Shown here one piece after another: positions 1 to 7,952 of a DNA stretch of 64,000 nucleotides. Position numbers and translations under genes: made by a program. The stretch covers positions 1-64,000 of the forward strand of contig NZ_JBLAVB010000013.1 of the NCBI RefSeq assembly GCF_047263945.1, given 5' to 3'. Numbering within the stretch: the first letter of the stretch is position 1; the number at the start of each line of letters is the position of its first letter. This DNA comes from Rhodospirillum sp047263945. Lineage in GTDB: Bacteria; Pseudomonadota; Alphaproteobacteria; Rhodospirillales; Rhodospirillaceae. The notes under the pieces were generated by a model that saw nothing but the letters and a program-made list of their open reading frames with translations, had not been told where the DNA came from and searched no databases.

Positions 1-123
1 CGCATCGATCATCTCTGACCGGACCTCTCCGGCCAGTTGCTCCAGCTCCACCAACGAAAGAGACCGCGTCCCGGATGGGTCCGAAAACCGGTCGAGCAGG
101 GGCGTTTCAGGCGATGAACTCAC
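1..123 (-). CDS. dxs: 1-deoxy-D-xylulose-5-phosphate synthase, N-terminus (partial)
   Basis: Only the first 41 codons are in the window; the gene runs off the left edge. The peptide has the typical DXS opening: a T-P-L-L-D-R segment, then L-S-L-V-E-L-E-Q-L-A and a V-R-S-E-M-I-D-A segment, which leads in this family to the thiamine-diphosphate-binding core. DXS condenses pyruvate and glyceraldehyde-3-phosphate, the first step of the MEP isoprenoid pathway. The proposed start is a GTG at 121-123 with a GGGAGACGG-like ribosome site just upstream; no in-frame ATG is near. Recognition rests on a short N-terminal stretch, so confidence is moderate. Confidence 0.6.
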   Translation of the reverse strand, partial: MSSSPETPLLDRFSDPSGTRSLSLVELEQLAGEVRSEMIDA

Positions 124-708
124 GGTAGCCGTCTCCCATTCAGCGTGCGCCGGGCACGTGATACCCCCATCCAGACATCGTGGGGGAGATGCGGCGGACC
201 ACTCTGGACGCCGGTGAAAAACCGCTCTTTCCCTAAGGATTTCCAGGAACACACGGGTCGGGAATGATAGGGGAGACCTCCCCTTGGACGCAAGGGAAGC
301 CGATACCGGATATTGGATCCTTCGAACCAAAGACCAACGCTGTCCCTAATCCTATTAGCAGATGCGAAAAAGCGCGTATGAAGGGCTGGTTTCTACGGGG
401 GGTGACCGCTATACTCCGTACGCTTCCGTCTGTTCGAAATGATTCATTTAGGGTCCGAGACAATCGAACGGTACTCGTTGCCAAAGTGTCCTATTTCGTA
501 TCCGACGCGCAAGTTCGTCCCATCCGCTGGCCCCGTTGGCCGCCGCTTGCGGGACAGTAGCCATCAGACAAATAATGACGCGGCCCCCGGTCCCCGGGGG
601 TAACGGTCAAATGAAGCAAGAGAGAGGGGAGGCGACGTCCGTCCGTTCCATTCTGGTCAACGGGTCCGGCTGCGCCTTCGGGCATGTAAAAAAAACAGGA
701 AGACCCGT
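124..708. other. Intergenic region between dxs and pccB
   Basis: A stretch of about 585 bases in which I recognise no convincing gene. Short open frames exist but lack a credible ribosome site or recognisable protein. Near 268-284 there is a short near-palindrome of AGGGGAG / CTCCCCT type. The region must carry the promoters for dxs (leftward) and pccB (rightward). Just before pccB there is an A-rich run followed by AGGAAG, a plausible ribosome site. Confidence 0.5.
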
Positions 709-2241
709 ATGCACGAAATTATCCGTCAGCTCGACGAAAAACGCGCCGCGGCCCGCCTAGGGGGGGGGCAGCGTCGGATCGACGCCCAGCACGCGAAGGG
801 AAAGCTCACCGCGCGCGAGCGTATCGATTTGTTGCTTGATCCCGGCTCCTTCGAGGAGTGGGACATGTTCGTGGAACATCGCTGCGTCGAATTCGGCATG
901 GCGGACAGCAAGATTCCCAGCGATGGAGTGGTCACAGGCCATGGCACCATCAATGGACGCCTGGTCTTCCTGTTCAGCCAGGACTTTACCGTGCTGGGCG
1001 GATCCCTGTCGGAAACCCATGCGGCCAAAATCTGCAAGATCATGGATCAGGCCATGAAGGTCGGCGCTCCGGTCATCGGCCTGAACGATTCCGGCGGGGC
1101 ACGGATCCAGGAAGGCGTGGACAGTCTGGCGGGCTACGCCGAGGTCTTCCAACGCAATGTCCTGGCCTCCGGCGTCATTCCCCAGGTGTCCCTGATCATG
1201 GGTCCCTGCGCCGGTGGCGCGGTCTACTCTCCGGCCATGACCGACTTCATCTTCATGGTCGAAGACAGCTCTTACATGTTCGTCACCGGCCCGGACGTGG
1301 TGAAAACCGTCACCCACGAGCAAGTGACGGCCGAAGAACTGGGCGGCGCGATCACCCATACCAACAAATCTGGCGTGGCCGACCTGTCCTTCGAAAACGA
1401 TGTGGTCGCTCTGTTGCAACTGCGCCGTTTCATGGACTTCCTGCCCGCCAACAACAAGCAGAAGCCGCCGGTCCGCCCGACGGACCACGCCTGGGACGCT
1501 TACGATATGTCCCTGGACAATCTGATCCCGAACAACCCCAACATGCCCTACGACATGAAGGAGTTGATCCTGAAGATCGTCGACGAGGGCGATTTCTTCG
1601 AGATCGCCCCCAAGTACGCGGCCAATATCATCACCGGTCTGGCCCGCATGGAAGGCAGAACCGTCGGCATCGTCGCCAACCAGCCCATGGTCCTGGCGGG
1701 TTGCCTGGACATCGACAGCGCCCGCAAGGCTGCCCGCTTCGTCCGGTTCTGCGACGCCTTCAACATTCCCCTGTTGACCCTGGTGGACGTTCCCGGCTTC
1801 ATGCCCGGCACCAGCCAGGAATACGGCGGCATCATCAAGCATGGCGCCAAGCTGCTGTACGCCTATGCCGAAGCCACGGTGCCCAAGGTGACCTTGATCA
1901 CCCGCAAGGCCTATGGTGGCGCCTATGACGTGATGTCCTCCAAACACCTGCGCGGCGATTTCAACTACGCTTGGCCCAGCGCCGAAATCGCGGTCATGGG
2001 CCCCAAGGGCGCGGTGGAGATCATCTTCCGCCAGGACATGGGCAACGCCGAGAAGATCGCCGAGCGGACGGAAGAATACCGCCGCCTGTTCGCCAACCCC
2101 TTCGTCGCGGGCTCCCGCGGCTTCATCGACGAAGTGATCCTGCCCCATGGCACCCGCAAGCGGGTCAACCGGGCCTTCGCCATCCTGCGCGACAAGGTTC
2201 TGGAAAACCCCTGGCGCAAACACGGCAACATTCCGCTGTAA
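709..2241 (+). CDS. pccB: Propionyl-CoA carboxylase, carboxyltransferase (beta) subunit
   Basis: A 510-residue acyl-CoA carboxylase beta chain, the usual full length. It transfers CO2 from carboxybiotin to propionyl-CoA to give methylmalonyl-CoA. The N-terminal half carries N-D-S-G-G-A-R-I-Q-E-G near residue 125-135 and G-P-C-A-G-G-A-V-Y-S-P near 165. The C-terminal half carries V-D-V-P-G-F-M-P-G near 358 and K-A-Y-G-G-A-Y near 400. The protein ends K-H-G-N-I-P-L, as does its paralogue at 5494-7047. The next gene, pccA, starts 48 bases downstream, so the two form an operon. A weak AGGAAG site precedes the ATG. Pairing with a PCC-type alpha chain supports propionyl-CoA over other acyl-CoA substrates. 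Confidence 0.93.
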   Translation: MHEIIRQLDEKRAAARLGGGQRRIDAQHAKGKLTARERIDLLLDPGSFEEWDMFVEHRCVEFGMADSKIPSDGVVTGHGTINGRLVFLFSQDFTVLGGSLSETHAAKICKIMDQAMKVGAPVIGLNDSGGARIQEGVDSLAGYAEVFQRNVLASGVIPQVSLIMGPCAGGAVYSPAMTDFIFMVEDSSYMFVTGPDVVKTVTHEQVTAEELGGAITHTNKSGVADLSFENDVVALLQLRRFMDFLPANNKQKPPVRPTDHAWDAYDMSLDNLIPNNPNMPYDMKELILKIVDEGDFFEIAPKYAANIITGLARMEGRTVGIVANQPMVLAGCLDIDSARKAARFVRFCDAFNIPLLTLVDVPGFMPGTSQEYGGIIKHGAKLLYAYAEATVPKVTLITRKAYGGAYDVMSSKHLRGDFNYAWPSAEIAVMGPKGAVEIIFRQDMGNAEKIAERTEEYRRLFANPFVAGSRGFIDEVILPHGTRKRVNRAFAILRDKVLENPWRKHGNIPL

Positions 2242-2289
2242 CCCGTGGTCCGCACGATCCGTCCTCGATGAAATGAGCTGGGGCAACCA

Positions 2290-4278
2290 ATGTTCGACAA
2301 AATTCTGATCGCGAACCGCGGCGAAATCGCCTGTCGCGTTATCAAATCCGCCCGCAAGATGGGCATCAAAACCGTGGCCGTCTATTCGGACGCCGACCGG
2401 GACGCCTTGCATGTGGACATGGCCGACGAGCGCATCCACATCGGCGGCTCCGCTTCCGCCGACTCCTATCTGGTCATGGACCGCATCATCCAGGCCTGCA
2501 AGGACACCGGCGCCCAGGCCGTCCACCCGGGCTACGGCTTCCTGTCCGAAAACAAGGCCTTCCAGGCCGCCCTGGACAAGGAAGGCATCGCCTTCATCGG
2601 CCCGGGCAACCGCGCCATCGAAGCCATGGGTGACAAGATCGAGTCCAAGAAACTCGCCGCAGAAGCCAAAGTCTCCACGGTTCCGGGGTACATGGGCGTC
2701 ATCAAGGACACCGACGAAGCGGTGAAGATCGCCAAGGACATCGGTTTCCCGGTGATGATCAAGGCCTCCGCCGGTGGTGGTGGCAAGGGTATGCGGGTGG
2801 CCTATACGGAGGAGGAAGCCCGCGACGGCTTCGTCTCGGCCACCAACGAAGCCAAATCCAGCTTCGGCGACGACCGGGTCTTCGTGGAAAAGTTCATCGA
2901 GGAACCGCGTCACATCGAAATCCAGATCCTGGCCGATGGCGAGACCTGCCTGTACGTGGGCGAGCGGGAATGCTCCATCCAGCGCCGCCACCAGAAGGTC
3001 ATCGAGGAGGCCCCCTCGCCCTTCCTGACGCCGGAGGTCCGCAAGGCCATGGGCGAGCAGGCCGTGGCCCTGGCCAAGGCCGTGGATTACAAATCCGCAG
3101 GAACGGTGGAATTCATCGTCGACGCCAACCGGAATTTCTACTTCCTGGAAATGAACACCCGTCTGCAGGTGGAACATCCGGTCACCGAGATGATCACCGG
3201 CCTGGATCTGGTCGAATGGATGATCAGGATCGCCGCCGGAGAAAAGCTGACCCTCACCCAGGACGACATCACCCTGAACGGCTGGTCCCTGGAATGCCGG
3301 ATCTACGCCGAGGATCCCTACCGGGGCTTCCTGCCCTCCATCGGTCGCCTGACCCGCTTCATCCCCCCCGAGGAGGTGGAAGGCCAGGTCCGCGTGGATA
3401 CCGGCGTCGCTGACGGTGGCGAGATCAGCATGTACTACGACCCCATGATCGCCAAGCTGATCACCCATGGGAAGGACCGGAATGAGGCCATCGCTCGCAT
3501 GCGGGAGGCCCTGGATGCCTTCTACATTCGCGGCGTATCCCACAACATCCCCTTCCTGGCCTCCCTCTTGGGCAAGCAGCGGTTCGTTGACGGCCGACTG
3601 ACCACCAACTTCATCGCCGAGGAATACGCCGACGGCTTCCATGCCGCCGACCTTCCCGCCGAGGATCCCACCATCCTGATCGCGGCGGTCGCCTCCGTGC
3701 ACCGCAAGCAGGTGGAACGGGAAGCCATGATCTCCGGCCAGATCGCCGGGCATGAGAAGAAGGCCCGGAATGACTGGGTTGTCCGCCTGGGCGACACCAA
3801 TCACCCCGTAATGATCCTGCCAACCGACACCGGTCATGATGTCACCGTTGATGGCAAGACCGTCTCGGTAGCCCACGACTGGCGCTTCGGCGATCCCCTG
3901 TTCAAGGCGGTGATTGATGGCCGCCCTGTGGTCGTCCAGATCGACCGGGAAGGCGTGGGCTATCGCCTGTTCCACGCGGGCACTCAGGACCACGCCCTGG
4001 TGCTGACGGAAAGCGCGGCCAAATACGCGGCCCTGATGCCGAAGAAGGAGGCGCCGGACATGTCCCAATTCCTGCTCTCCCCCATGCCGGGCCTGTTGGT
4101 CTCCCTGGCTGTGGCAGAGGGACAGGACGTCAAAGCCGGGGAACGTCTGGCGGTGATCGAGGCCATGAAGATGGAAAACGTCTTAAAGGCCGAACGGGAC
4201 GGAACCGTCGTCAAGATCCACGCAGCCCCGGGCGACAGCCTGTCCGTGGACCAAAAGATCATTGAGTTCGCGGGATAG
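2290..4278 (+). CDS. pccA: Propionyl-CoA carboxylase, biotin-carrying (alpha) subunit
   Basis: A 662-residue biotin carboxylase and carrier protein, the usual PccA length. It carboxylates its own biotin using ATP and bicarbonate, then hands the carboxyl group to PccB. The biotin carboxylase domain begins with I-A-N-R-G-E-I-A-C-R. It has the ATP-grasp glycine loop K-A-S-A-G-G-G-G-K-G-M-R near residue 158 and the E-M-N-T-R-L-Q-V-E-H-P segment near 287. A linker/BT domain follows. The C-terminal biotinyl domain has E-A-M-K-M, with the biotin-accepting lysine at about residue 627. It is followed by a clear intrinsic terminator, so the operon appears to be just pccB-pccA. Confidence 0.95.
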   Translation: MFDKILIANRGEIACRVIKSARKMGIKTVAVYSDADRDALHVDMADERIHIGGSASADSYLVMDRIIQACKDTGAQAVHPGYGFLSENKAFQAALDKEGIAFIGPGNRAIEAMGDKIESKKLAAEAKVSTVPGYMGVIKDTDEAVKIAKDIGFPVMIKASAGGGGKGMRVAYTEEEARDGFVSATNEAKSSFGDDRVFVEKFIEEPRHIEIQILADGETCLYVGERECSIQRRHQKVIEEAPSPFLTPEVRKAMGEQAVALAKAVDYKSAGTVEFIVDANRNFYFLEMNTRLQVEHPVTEMITGLDLVEWMIRIAAGEKLTLTQDDITLNGWSLECRIYAEDPYRGFLPSIGRLTRFIPPEEVEGQVRVDTGVADGGEISMYYDPMIAKLITHGKDRNEAIARMREALDAFYIRGVSHNIPFLASLLGKQRFVDGRLTTNFIAEEYADGFHAADLPAEDPTILIAAVASVHRKQVEREAMISGQIAGHEKKARNDWVVRLGDTNHPVMILPTDTGHDVTVDGKTVSVAHDWRFGDPLFKAVIDGRPVVVQIDREGVGYRLFHAGTQDHALVLTESAAKYAALMPKKEAPDMSQFLLSPMPGLLVSLAVAEGQDVKAGERLAVIEAMKMENVLKAERDGTVVKIHAAPGDSLSVDQKIIEFAG

Positions 4279-4299
4279 ACTCGCAGTCCGTCGAAGAGC

Positions 4300-4330
4300 G
4301 CGCCGCCCCGCAAGGAGCGGCGCTTTTTTT
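4300..4330 (+). terminator. Rho-independent terminator of pccBA
   Basis: A seven-base-pair GC stem, GCGCCGC (4300-4306) with GCGGCGC (4317-4323), followed at once by seven T residues. It lies 21 bases after the pccA stop. Confidence 0.88.
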
Positions 4331-4467
4331 CTGCCCAGAAGCCCCCCAGACCTCCCTTGAGAATCCATGGGCAGCCGCCACCTTGTTATGGCAATATACT
4401 CCCCAAGCAATCATAAGATGAACAAACAGCCTTCCAAGGTGTTCTCTTGAATGCCTTTGCTACGGGC

Positions 4468-4532
4468 TAGATCAAATGGTTAGAGCATCGCATGGACCGG
4501 AAAACCGGTTCCCGATTTTCCGCTCGATGTTC
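4468..4532. repeat. Short palindromic element with TTAGAGCATCG motif
   Basis: The segment begins with a 23-base string that recurs, with two differences, at 23808-23830 (TAGATCA-N-AT-N-GTTAGAGCATCG). Here it continues into an imperfect palindrome: GAGCATCG at the left, an internal CCGGAAAACCGG palindrome, and CGATGTTC at the right. Elements of this TTAGAGCAT type are common between genes in alphaproteobacteria. It lies just upstream of the periplasmic protein gene at 4558. Confidence 0.5.
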
Positions 4533-4557
4533 TTAAAAAAAGGGAGAAGACGACACC

Positions 4558-5208
4558 ATGCTTCAAACCTGCCTTTGCCTGCCCTTGACCCTAATCCTGG
4601 GCCTGCTAAGCAGTGTCGATTACGAAGCCTTGGCGGACCCCCCGCGGCCCGTGGACTCGCGGATCACGGCTCCGGTGATTGATGAAGCCCGTTTGAAGCA
4701 GGTCATCGCTGCCGTCACCCAATGGTCACGGGATCCCTTCATCATCGCCCAGGTCAAAGCGCAGAACGGCCAGCATGCCCATTTGACCCAAGGGGACATC
4801 GCCGGGCTGGACGCCCAGTGGCACATGGAGTCTGCGTCAGACAAGGCCCCAACGATCGCCGGGCTCCTCGCCGCCCCCTTGTCCCTCTATCTTGCCCGTC
4901 TCAAGGCACAAAGGGAAAACCTCTATACGGAAATCATCGTCATGGATGACAAGGGGTTGAACGTTGGCGTATCCGGTCCGACCAGTGACTATTGGCAAGG
5001 TGACGAAGCCAAATTCCTGGAAACCTACGGCAAGACTTCCGGAACCCCCTACCTGTCCGAGGTGGAATTCGACATCTCAAGCCAAAGTTTCCAAATCCAA
5101 CTCAGCCTTCCCATCACCCAGGACGGTCAAGCCATCGGCGCGCTCACCGTTGGATTGAACGCCGAAGAAATCCTCCCGCCCGAAAAGCCCCCCCCAGAAA
5201 GCCCTTAG
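4558..5208 (+). CDS. Periplasmic PDC/Cache-like sensor domain protein
   Basis: A 216-residue protein with an N-terminal signal peptide (hydrophobic residues about 6-20, cleavage likely after the A-L-A near 25). The rest resembles a stand-alone PDC/Cache ligand-binding fold: a long N-terminal helix, then I-I-V-M-D-D-K-G-L-N-V, a D-Y-W-Q-G-D-E segment, and a closing strand with A-I-G-A-L-T-V-G-L-N. No transmembrane helix, kinase or chemotaxis domain is attached, so it may act as a periplasmic binding partner of a separate sensor. The start has an AGGGAGAAG site. It stands alone between the PCC and decarboxylase operons. The ligand is unknown. Confidence 0.6.
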   Translation: MLQTCLCLPLTLILGLLSSVDYEALADPPRPVDSRITAPVIDEARLKQVIAAVTQWSRDPFIIAQVKAQNGQHAHLTQGDIAGLDAQWHMESASDKAPTIAGLLAAPLSLYLARLKAQRENLYTEIIVMDDKGLNVGVSGPTSDYWQGDEAKFLETYGKTSGTPYLSEVEFDISSQSFQIQLSLPITQDGQAIGALTVGLNAEEILPPEKPPPESP

Positions 5209-5493
5209 CGCTGGCAGGGCGATATGGGATGGGAGCTATGCGGCCATATGGGGCATCGGGCCATCTTTTCCCTTGCCAAGCCCCCCCTTGGACGCGCAGC
5301 TTTGGGTGGGGGGTGAAGGCGAAAAGAGTGACCCAACCATTTGAGTAGATTGTCACTTTCTTTTGTCTTGCAGCACCGGCGCCCGGGGAGCGAAACAAGA
5401 CTTCAGGGCGCAGGATCCTAGTCCGATAGCGGACGCCCCATGGGGAAAACCGCGGCCATTCCGGACGCGGACAAGCAAAGCGGTTCGATATTC

Positions 5494-7047
5494 ATGGCGA
5501 TTTCCAAGACTCTCGCGAACGAGTTGGAGCGGCGTCGCGCCGCCGCCCTGGCCGGTGGCGGCCAAGCCAAAGCTGATGCCCGACACGCTAAGGGCAAAAT
5601 GACCGCCCGGGAACGGCTCACCACCCTTTTCACCGAGGGCACCTTCCAGGAGTTCGGCCTGCATGCCCAGCATGCCACCCGCCATTTTGGCATGGCCGAC
5701 AAATCCATCCCCACCGACGCGGTCGTCTGTGGGACCGGATTCATCGATGGCCGCCCCGTGGCCGGGTTCAGCCAGGATTTCACCGTCGTCGGCGGATCCC
5801 TGGGTGAGATTCACGCCAAAAAGATCTGCCACACCCTGGACCATGCCGTGAAGGCCGGTGTCCCGGTCATTGGGTTCAATGACTCTGGAGGAGCGCGGAT
5901 CCAGGAGGGTGTCGGCGCCCTCTCTGCCTACGGCCAAGTGTTCTATCGCAATGTCCAGCTGTCCGGAGTGGTCCCGCAGATTTCTGTGATCGCCGGTCCC
6001 TGCGCGGGCGGCGCCGCCTATTCCCCGGCCCTGACTGATTTCATCATCATGACCCGGCACAATGCGGAAATGTTCATCTGCGGGCCAGAGGTGATCCGCG
6101 CCGTCACCGGTCAGGTCACGACCATGGCCGAGATCGGCAGCGCCGAAGCCCATGCCTCTGTGGCCGGAAACATTCATTTTATCGCAGAGGACGACGCCCA
6201 TGCGGTGGCCATCGTCCACCGACTGCTGTCCTTCCTGCCGTCCAACAACATGATGGACCCACCCCACCGGATCGAGCCGGACCTGTCCGTGGCCGATGAT
6301 CCGGTTCTGGACGATATCGTGCCGGAGGATCCGAAGATCCCCTTCGATTGCCGCAAGGTCATCGAACGGTTGGCCGATGGCGGTGACTATCTGGAGGTCA
6401 TGCCCACCTTCGCGGCCAACATCGTTATCGCCTTCGGGCGGATTGGCGGGGTCGTGGTGGGCTTTGTCTCCAACCAGCCCACGGTGAAGGCCGGAACCTT
6501 GGACATCGACGCCAGCGATAAGGCTGCCCGCTTCGTGCGCTTTTGCAACGTCTTCAACATCCCGCTGGTGACCCTGGTGGATGTGCCGGGCTTCCTGCCC
6601 GGTGTACAAGAGGAACGACGGGGCATCATCCGCCATGGCGCCAAAATGCTGTTCGCCTATGCCTCGGCCACCGTGCCCAAGATCACGGTGATCATGCGCA
6701 AGGCCTATGGCGGTGCCTATCTGGCCATGTGCAGCCAGGATATGGGTGCGGATCGGGTGATCGCTTGGCCGACGGCAGAAATCGCCGTGATGGGTGCCGA
6801 GGGAGCCGTGAACATCCTGTACAAGCGTGAGCTGGACAAGGCCGACGACCGGAAAGCCAAATCCAAGGAACTGGCCGATGAATACAGGGAACAGTTCGCC
6901 TCTCCCTACCTGTCTGCGGGCAAGCTATTCGTCTCGGACATCATCCAGCCCCGCCAGACCCGCTCCGCCATCGCCCTGACCCTCCGGGGGCTTCTCTCCA
7001 AGCGCGAAACCCGCCCGCCCAAGAAGCATGGAAATATCCCCCTGTAG
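5494..7047 (+). CDS. mmdA: Methylmalonyl-CoA decarboxylase-type carboxyltransferase (alpha) subunit
   Basis: A 517-residue carboxyltransferase, paralogous to PccB at 709-2241. It has N-D-S-G-G-A-R-I-Q-E-G near residue 128, G-P-C-A-G-G-A-A-Y-S-P near 168 and V-D-V-P-G-F-L-P-G near 361. It heads a four-gene set with an OadG-like, a biotin carrier and an OadB-like gene. That is the composition of Na+-translocating acyl-CoA decarboxylases, in which this subunit moves the carboxyl group from substrate to biotin. Length fits methylmalonyl-CoA decarboxylase better than the longer glutaconyl-CoA enzyme. I chose the ATG at 5494, which gives the family-typical M-A-I-S-K-T-L-A-N-E-L-E start; an in-frame ATG at 5440 would add 18 residues. 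Neither has a strong ribosome site. Substrate is inferred. Confidence 0.85.
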   Translation: MAISKTLANELERRRAAALAGGGQAKADARHAKGKMTARERLTTLFTEGTFQEFGLHAQHATRHFGMADKSIPTDAVVCGTGFIDGRPVAGFSQDFTVVGGSLGEIHAKKICHTLDHAVKAGVPVIGFNDSGGARIQEGVGALSAYGQVFYRNVQLSGVVPQISVIAGPCAGGAAYSPALTDFIIMTRHNAEMFICGPEVIRAVTGQVTTMAEIGSAEAHASVAGNIHFIAEDDAHAVAIVHRLLSFLPSNNMMDPPHRIEPDLSVADDPVLDDIVPEDPKIPFDCRKVIERLADGGDYLEVMPTFAANIVIAFGRIGGVVVGFVSNQPTVKAGTLDIDASDKAARFVRFCNVFNIPLVTLVDVPGFLPGVQEERRGIIRHGAKMLFAYASATVPKITVIMRKAYGGAYLAMCSQDMGADRVIAWPTAEIAVMGAEGAVNILYKRELDKADDRKAKSKELADEYREQFASPYLSAGKLFVSDIIQPRQTRSAIALTLRGLLSKRETRPPKKHGNIPL

Positions 7048-7091
7048 GATTGTCACCGTGCATCCCGTCGTAAATTAAGGACCCCAGGCCC

Positions 7092-7526
7092 ATGCTCGAC
7101 AACCTGGAACTCATCGGGACTGGCTTCGCCGTGGTCATGGCGGTGCTCGCCTCCCTATGGGGTGCCTGTGCCCTGATTGGCACCATTTTCACCCGCATCG
7201 AAAAGACCCGGGTGGAGGCGGTAGCCAAGGCTGCACCGATCCCGGCACCCGCTCCCCCGTCACCCCAAATTGGCCCCCAGACCGGCCCCTCCACGACCGG
7301 AGGCATTCCTGCCCACCATCTGGTGGCCATCGCTGCGGCTGTGACCTCGGTGCTGGGGGAGGCCTACCGGATCACCCAGGTCACCGCCCCCGCCCATCAG
7401 ATCAATGACTGGCCCCTGGAGGGCCGTATCGAGACCTTCTCCGCCCACCGGATCCGGACCGATTGGGGTCCAACCCGCCCGACTCTGGGTGGCGAAACCC
7501 CAAATATTCTAAGAGGACAGAAATGA
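7092..7526 (+). CDS. OadG-like small membrane (gamma/delta) subunit of Na+-decarboxylase
   Basis: A 144-residue protein with one N-terminal membrane helix (about residues 9-31), a Pro/Ala-rich linker (about 48-72), and a small C-terminal region with a G-I-P-A-H-H-L-V-A-I-A segment. This is the architecture of OadG/MmdD subunits, which anchor and assemble the carboxyltransferase on the membrane beta subunit. Such subunits are weakly conserved, so identity rests mainly on architecture and position. Its stop overlaps the next gene's ATG by four bases (ATGA), indicating translational coupling to the biotin carrier. Confidence 0.75.
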   Translation: MLDNLELIGTGFAVVMAVLASLWGACALIGTIFTRIEKTRVEAVAKAAPIPAPAPPSPQIGPQTGPSTTGGIPAHHLVAIAAAVTSVLGEAYRITQVTAPAHQINDWPLEGRIETFSAHRIRTDWGPTRPTLGGETPNILRGQK

Positions 7527-7921
7527 TGAAACGCCTACGGATCACCGTGGAAGGCACCGCCTATGACGTGACGGTGGAAGAGTTGGATCAGCCCAGCGCC
7601 CCCACCTCTGCGCCAATCGCTGCCACACCCGCCCCGTCTCCGGCTCCCATTGCAGCAGCGGCTGCGGCACCCGCCCCCATCGCCCCTGCACCGACCGCAC
7701 CCGCCGGTCCTGGCGCCGTAGCCAGCCCGCTGGCGGGGACTGTGGTCAGCGTCGACGTGGCCGTGGGTCAGGCCGTCACCCTGGGACAGACCCTGCTGGT
7801 GCTCGAAGCCATGAAGATGAACACACCCATCGGTGCCCCCCAAGCTGGAACAGTTGCTGCGGTGAGCATCACCCCCGGCGCCACGGTGACCGAGGGCCAA
7901 GTTCTCGTCACCCTTTCCTGA
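7523..7921 (+). CDS. mmdC: Biotin carboxyl carrier protein of the decarboxylase
   Basis: A 132-residue biotinyl protein. It has a short N-terminal beta region, then an Ala/Pro-rich flexible linker (about residues 27-64), then a biotinyl domain with E-A-M-K-M in which lysine 98 should carry biotin. It shuttles the carboxyl group from MmdA to the membrane subunit MmdB. The start is the first of two adjacent ATGs at 7523, preceded by an AAGAGG site and overlapping the previous stop. An upstream extension of the same frame has no ribosome site. The swinging linker and short length fit a separate gamma-type carrier. Confidence 0.88.
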   Translation: MMKRLRITVEGTAYDVTVEELDQPSAPTSAPIAATPAPSPAPIAAAAAAPAPIAPAPTAPAGPGAVASPLAGTVVSVDVAVGQAVTLGQTLLVLEAMKMNTPIGAPQAGTVAAVSITPGATVTEGQVLVTLS

Positions 7922-7952
7922 TTTTTCTTTCCCAGTTTAGGACGCCGCCGCC

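Noticed and set aside
264..560. Small open frames between dxs and pccB
   Set aside because: No good ribosome site, no recognisable protein and overlapping frames on both strands; reported as intergenic.
757..4068. A very long minus-strand open frame opposite pccBA
   Set aside because: It covers both known carboxylase genes, has no protein family resemblance, and is expected from the strong GC bias of the coding strand.
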